Source of the DNA: Hymenolepis diminuta
Taxonomy: Eukaryota; Platyhelminthes; Cestoda; Cyclophyllidea; Hymenolepididae
Length of the DNA: 64,000 nucleotides
Assembly: GCA_900708905.1 (NCBI GenBank)
Contig: CAADRB010000028.1
Span: 669,655-733,654 of the forward strand
Direction of reading: 5' to 3'
Shown: one piece after another, positions 58,982-64,000 of the stretch
Layout: every line of letters begins with the position of its first letter
Numbering within the stretch: position 1 is the first letter of the stretch
Program-made: the position numbers and the translations under genes
The notes under the pieces: model-generated
Databases searched by the model: none
Seen by the model: only the letters and a program-made list of their open reading frames with translations
Told to the model about the DNA's origin: nothing

Positions 58982-61900
58982 CTACTCTTTTTCAGTGAAT
59001 TTCTCTTGTCCTTCCAGGAGAGCCTCACACCTAGCATCGCCTTTCTCGCAGTAACAGTAGCAATCATCATAGGTATATTTATTCAATTTAAGCGGGGGAA
59101 CGCATTGTCGATTGTCACATCTTAAATATCAAAATGAAAGGTTAAGCACTTCGATTTCACATTACATGACAGTATTATAATTTAAAGTCAATAATGTATT
59201 GTATTATTATTACAGTTATTATTAACTCAATACTAACGATGAATATTACAATTTAAAAAATACTGCAACGTATTGTGGTGACAATGATTAAAATAATTAC
59301 AATTAAAAATAAACTGCTTATGAATTTGAAACGAAATAGCTTTATTGCTGACTAATTTAGCATACTCAAAATTATTTTTCGTGAAAAATTTGTACATTGA
59401 AATAAAATTGTTTTAAATAGGAATTAATGAATGAATAAATTGTGCGTTATTGATTAAACCAGAATATTTGACAAATGAATTTGAACGTACGACGCATTTT
59501 CCCTCCTAAGTTCATTCAATATCCTAACTATTTTCTTAAAAATAGCCTCACCTTTCGATTAATCAGGAACTGAATTCCTCATAACGATGTTTCAAGGTCG
59601 AAATTGTAAAAGAACATGGCGCACTGTGAATATACGAAAATGAGAGTATAAAAGAAGGGGAATTTTAGGTGCTAATAAATTACGACCATCCAAAGTAACT
59701 GGATCTGTAGCGCCTCCACAAATGTTACTCAATATCACGCCCTTAAACATTCTTAGCTGGGAACGGAAATTTCCAATGTTATAAGCCACAAAGATGTAGG
59801 GCAAGCACTAATTCATATCATGCAATCAGCCATCGAATAATTCGAATCCCTACCGTGGTGACATTCAAGGCAGGATGCATCTCATGGCTAGTGTTTATCT
59901 TTCCCTTAAATAACTGAAGCAAGACAGCGCAAAATATTTGGCTAAGACAGAAGCCGCAAAATAATTTGATTTTTTATATGTATTTATTGAGTATTTATGA
60001 TCAATATAAAGTAATTCACTGTCACCATCGCCCTTTAAACGTTGACCTCAACCAAAATTTAATTGAGATTTGCATCGATGTAGCAGGAAAGCTTATTTAA
60101 ATATAATGATTCAAACCGACATTGAAAGAAAGTGGCTTGAAATCCGTATTTTAATAAAACGTAGGTTATCGTAGAATCTCTAGCACGCAAATCCTCAATT
60201 TCATTTCAAATTAGGAGCGTATTCAATTTCGATCAGTGAAAACATAGGGTAAATTCCAAATAAACTTAACTAAATGAAAAGATCGAGTAGAAAACTGATC
60301 ATAATTGATGTGTTAAGTACTCCCCATAATAAATCGCACTTCGTAATTAAAAATGCCAAGAAATAAAGATATTAAGCACTTTAATGTATATATATATATA
60401 TATTAAAAAATATTTTTTAAAACATTATATTTGGATTTAATTACTTACCGTCGTTTGCACTGGCAGCCCATGTGTTCGGTCAGTGCGATAACTTCGGTTG
60501 TAGTCGTACCTTCAGCAGTCTGAAGTTGCAAAAATAGCATAATTTTATTAAACCATCCAGATGATTAGACATATTCTTCTTCACTTTTGTGACCTAGAAA
60601 ATAGTTATCTTTAAACTGTGCATTAATGTATGGAATCGGCCTAGGCGGAACAGTTGTTCTTCCTAATCTTCACACCCGGGATGACACTGATAAAATTTGT
60701 TTTTAGTCCTTTTAAATTATCCTAAATAAAAGCAATTTTATAAATAAAATCTACAGGCCCGTTGTTTTTGTTAAATAAAATCTAAATATAATCTTGAATA
60801 GCCTGAATTGAATGTTCGAATACGAAAACTTAAAGTTAAACTTAATATGAATAATATATTTTAATATAATATTGGACACAAACGTTTATTTAGTTATAAT
60901 GTAATTTTGTACAAAGTATATAAGCTTATGTTAGTGGATATGAAGATTTATAGACAAAAAAATATACATATTTCAACATGTGACAACTTTGTCTGCACTG
61001 ATTGCAAATTTGTCATTTTTATTTTTAAGTTAAAGAACTAAAACATATTATCACATTTATATAATGCATTAATTATCCAGCATTTAACTGGATAAAAGAT
61101 CAAGATCGGTGAGAGGTGCTGGTAGTTTGTCTGCAAGGAAGTATTTTATTTTTAATTTCGATTTCACTCGAAATAAAGTACATATTTATTTTATTTTCTT
61201 CAAAGGTTATAATTATGCGCAACTTGTGAAAAAGCAGGGTAAGCCGGACAAATTTGATCGTTTTTCCTAATAAGTGGCTTTCTGACAACTGTCATCAGAT
61301 AAATAATCAAATTTGTTCCCGCCATGTTACCGACAAATTTACGTGAAACACGAGCACCCTTTAATAGCAACGTAACTCGCCAACCTAATTAAGGATAGAT
61401 AGTAAAATATTCAAACGCAAAAATGGGAGTCAAAAGTTTACTTACGTTGTAAACAACAACCGGTGAAGTTTTAAGCCTGACTTCGGTAGGTAGACATTCT
61501 TCCTCAGGAAGGGCGCAGGTACAAGATCCTCCCGCGTCAGCAGCATAAATGTTTCTTGTATCCATATTCGGGTTCATTCTATCTGCAGCATCACACAGAG
61601 CCTTTAGTGCCGACTTAGAACGCATTCTCGATGCCTGATCAAACATGACTTGATAGGAATTCACTGAACTTCCAAATCCATATACTGTACTCCATATAGG
61701 GTTGTCACAACGTTGTATATATAAACCTGGTGGCAGGAAGAGTGTTGATTTGTTCTTGTGCATATTGGGGAAGAAAGTTTTTGTACACAGAGTCTTATTA
61801 ACCGGTTTGCAGGCCTTGCTCAAAAATTCATTATAACTTTCGTAGGCGGATCGTAATTCATCTTCAGAATCTAAAATATAGAAGTCAAAAGAATTTTATC

Positions 61901-63982
61901 ATGCGTAATTCCTTATGTGTTCTAAGATTAGCTTAGATGATGGATGAAAAAACGGCTACTTCCGATATGCCGTCTACTAAGAACCAAAATTTCCCGGCGT
62001 GGGTGTTTAGATAAGAGAAATCTCAATCTATTTTGAAATTTCAAGTAGTCTCAATGACATAACTGGTGATATGAGGAGGCAAAACATGAATGTAACTGAG
62101 GTGGTTTGGTTTCACCCAGCTGCAAATCTTAACTTAAAGTATTTAAAGCTCTGTTCGAGATGTAAGCTGTTATTAGAAGTAGTGCCTGAAATTGCGTGCT
62201 TGCAAAAATGCAAATAAACGGAAATCGTTGTTCTTGAAAATAGTAATAATAATCGTTTATAAGATCTTTAGAGCTTGAATGATGACTCCATGCATTTTCT
62301 GCTTAATTCATTTTTGTGTTTAACAGTTTTACTATTTTATTCCACCGTCATATGAAGCGTCCATTTCCTTCATCTAATTACTGCAACCTCTCGAAGAGTG
62401 AGACATTTTACTTGGGCTGGATAACCACACATGGACCAATTCACAGCCAGAAATTTGAGTCGCCCTTACATACCTCAAGGCTGAGAGGAGGATTAATAAT
62501 TACTATGCATTTCCAAAATTATTCCTTAATCACGTTCTCTATGTCAGGGCTTTGATTTTCGTTCACAAGGCGCAGTGATGTCTTTACGTCTCTGACTCAA
62601 ACTTCTATCTGTTATGTCTAGACGAATTTACTGATTCTCCTTGCATTTATAACGGCCTCATTTCATTTAAAGTATACCTGCACTCATGCATCACGTACGC
62701 TCTTGCCCAAGTGAACTTTGTATTTCCAGTCATAGATACAAGCAGATACGCTTATCTTTACCTGCTTGTACGCTTCCCTCTCATCTCCTCTCTCCATCAG
62801 ACTCTTTCTTATTTTCTCGAATCCTCATCGTAGTTTACACAATACACATCGGCCCACTCAACTCCTTGCGTTCTATTTTTTTCGAACTGTTATTAAATAT
62901 ATTAGCTGATAACTAAAGTCTTAGTTTTGACCATCTGGTTCTGGTTCAACAAGTACAACAAGCTAAATTCAAATCAAATATTTTAACCAAAGAGCTTTAA
63001 GGGTAAAGGATCACAGATCACTACTTACGATGAGGCACCCTTAATCTCCATTTTATCAAACAGTTGTGTTATAGAGCATCTTTGCATCTTTGATAAGAAT
63101 TACAAATGATCAAAGAGACTTTATTATATTCATTAAATTATTCGTACAAATTTATCTATATGGACTTTCAACTTACAATCCCCCAGCTCATGCTCCGCAA
63201 TCAAATTCTCATCACTTGAATCTAAGCTGCGTTTGCTGATATTTCGATTTTTGATTTCGACCTCCGTGGCTTTTTTGGTTTTCGGGTGAGGCTGAGAGTG
63301 GAATACAACTCCTCCACTAATTTCAGGAAGAATACCAGCATCCAGAATTGATTCATTAAAAATTTTTTGTGTACCGATTGATTTTACATTGGAACGAAGA
63401 AGAATTCTCTTAAATTCGTCAAACGATGAAGCTTTCTGGAGTGCTTGAGCCTCCCTCCTAAGAACTATTTTGTTGAATTGATCGGTTCTGTTGCGAGGCT
63501 GACGTCTACTTATTCTCCTACGTTGAGTTTCTTCTTTCACTTCAGCTCGTTTTCTCTGATTTCGACGGTTTTGTCGACGGGTTTGTCGGAAGCAGTGCCA
63601 CTGTTTTACAATATACTCAATCTATGCGGAAAACACATGCATAAAATTAACTTCGATTATGCATACATTTAGGGAATAATGAGGAAAGAGAGTTTACCTG
63701 ATTTGGAGTGATGTTCTCCTTGATGAATGGACTCAAAGAATCGATAAATTGTCTAACTTGCCGTGGGGGTGGGAGGAATTGACTACCATTATACCATGCG
63801 TTCGTTTGTATTTTTTTCATTCTGGTTGCGTCAACATCCTGATTTCTACTGGAATGTGAAGATAAATCCATAGAATCGAAGTCCTGAGACAAAGAAGATG
63901 GGAAAGGATAGAGTGTACCTCCTTTTGTTAATCGAAGATTGTGTGGGATCGTTTGTTCTGATTGCAATAGTCCAGTCAAATG
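58982..63982 (-). CDS. PDGF/VEGF-like secreted growth factor, 5' end outside window
   Basis: Five visible exons join in phase: 63698-63982, 63177-63621, 61446-61870, 60449-60519 and 58982-59120, giving 454 residues. An AG acceptor at 63983-63984 shows that at least one exon lies beyond the window, presumably with the signal peptide. PDGF/VEGF factors are secreted dimers that activate receptor tyrosine kinases. Residues 1-243 form a hydrophilic pro-region with a polybasic stretch (about 110-140) and a Lys-Arg at 225-226. The knot-like domain follows: KACKPVNKT (C264), LFLPPGLYIQRC (C298), SCTCALPEEECLPTE (C360, C362, C369) and EVIALTEHMGCQCKR (C404, C406). These match the order of VEGF landmarks, including ECVPTE and the closing HxxCxC. 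A tail with CYCYC follows. Oddities are about 61 residues between C298 and C360, which are nearly adjacent in VEGF, and Gly292 where a dimer Cys is usual. The family call is inference from motif order. Confidence 0.65.
60386..60404. repeat. TA microsatellite in an intron of the PDGF/VEGF-like gene
   Basis: Alternating TA run between the last two exons of the minus-strand gene. Confidence 0.8.
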
Positions 63983-64000
63983 CTATAATTAAGTCAATGA

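Noticed and set aside
1..64000. CRISPR arrays, bacterial operons, riboswitches, replication origins
   Set aside because: The window is clearly eukaryotic (GT-AG introns, animal proteins); no direct-repeat/spacer pattern was seen.

Overview
This is a eukaryotic, AT-rich (roughly two-thirds A+T by eye) animal genomic window. It has intron-split genes, several multi-kilobase gene-poor stretches, AT microsatellites, an assembly gap and one mariner transposon. The gene set (adducin, MAK16, ribokinase, a PDGF/VEGF-like ligand) is metazoan. The composition, the mix of very short (about 45-100 bp) and long introns, and the gene spacing fit a parasitic flatworm, perhaps a hymenolepidid-type tapeworm. 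The organism is inferred, not proven.

Layout. 1137-3751 (-): a single-pass membrane protein with two degenerate sushi-like modules, a Thr/Pro-rich stalk and a short basic tail. 3752-20263: about 16 kb with no recognised gene; it holds an inverted pair of about 245-bp related repeats (17274-17516 and 18601-18850) and a few exon-like islands. 20787-21366 (+): a small Cys-rich gene I cannot name, with tiny introns. 23231-25046 (+): ribokinase in six exons. 27045-27848 (+): MAK16 ribosome-biogenesis factor, uninterrupted. 31099-43605 (-): complete adducin in twelve coding exons, ending in the basic MARCKS-related domain. A mariner element (33518-34801) with inverted ends and TA target duplication sits in its seventh intron; its transposase is frameshifted and partly hidden by a run of N. 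43606-58960: about 15 kb with no recognised gene. 58982-63982 (-, 5' end beyond the window): a PDGF/VEGF-like secreted factor with a long basic pro-region, a remodelled cystine-knot domain and a VEGF-C-like Cys tail.

The genes do not form an operon or an evident pathway: ribokinase is metabolic, MAK16 nucleolar, adducin cytoskeletal, and the two end genes are secreted or surface proteins. Exon boundaries were assigned by reading splice signals and checking that reading phases join. The adducin, ribokinase and PDGF/VEGF-like models join in phase throughout their visible exons. The most unusual items are the PDGF/VEGF-like protein with about 61 residues between two normally adjacent knot cysteines, the sushi-like module that lost a matched cysteine pair, and the inverted repeat pair.
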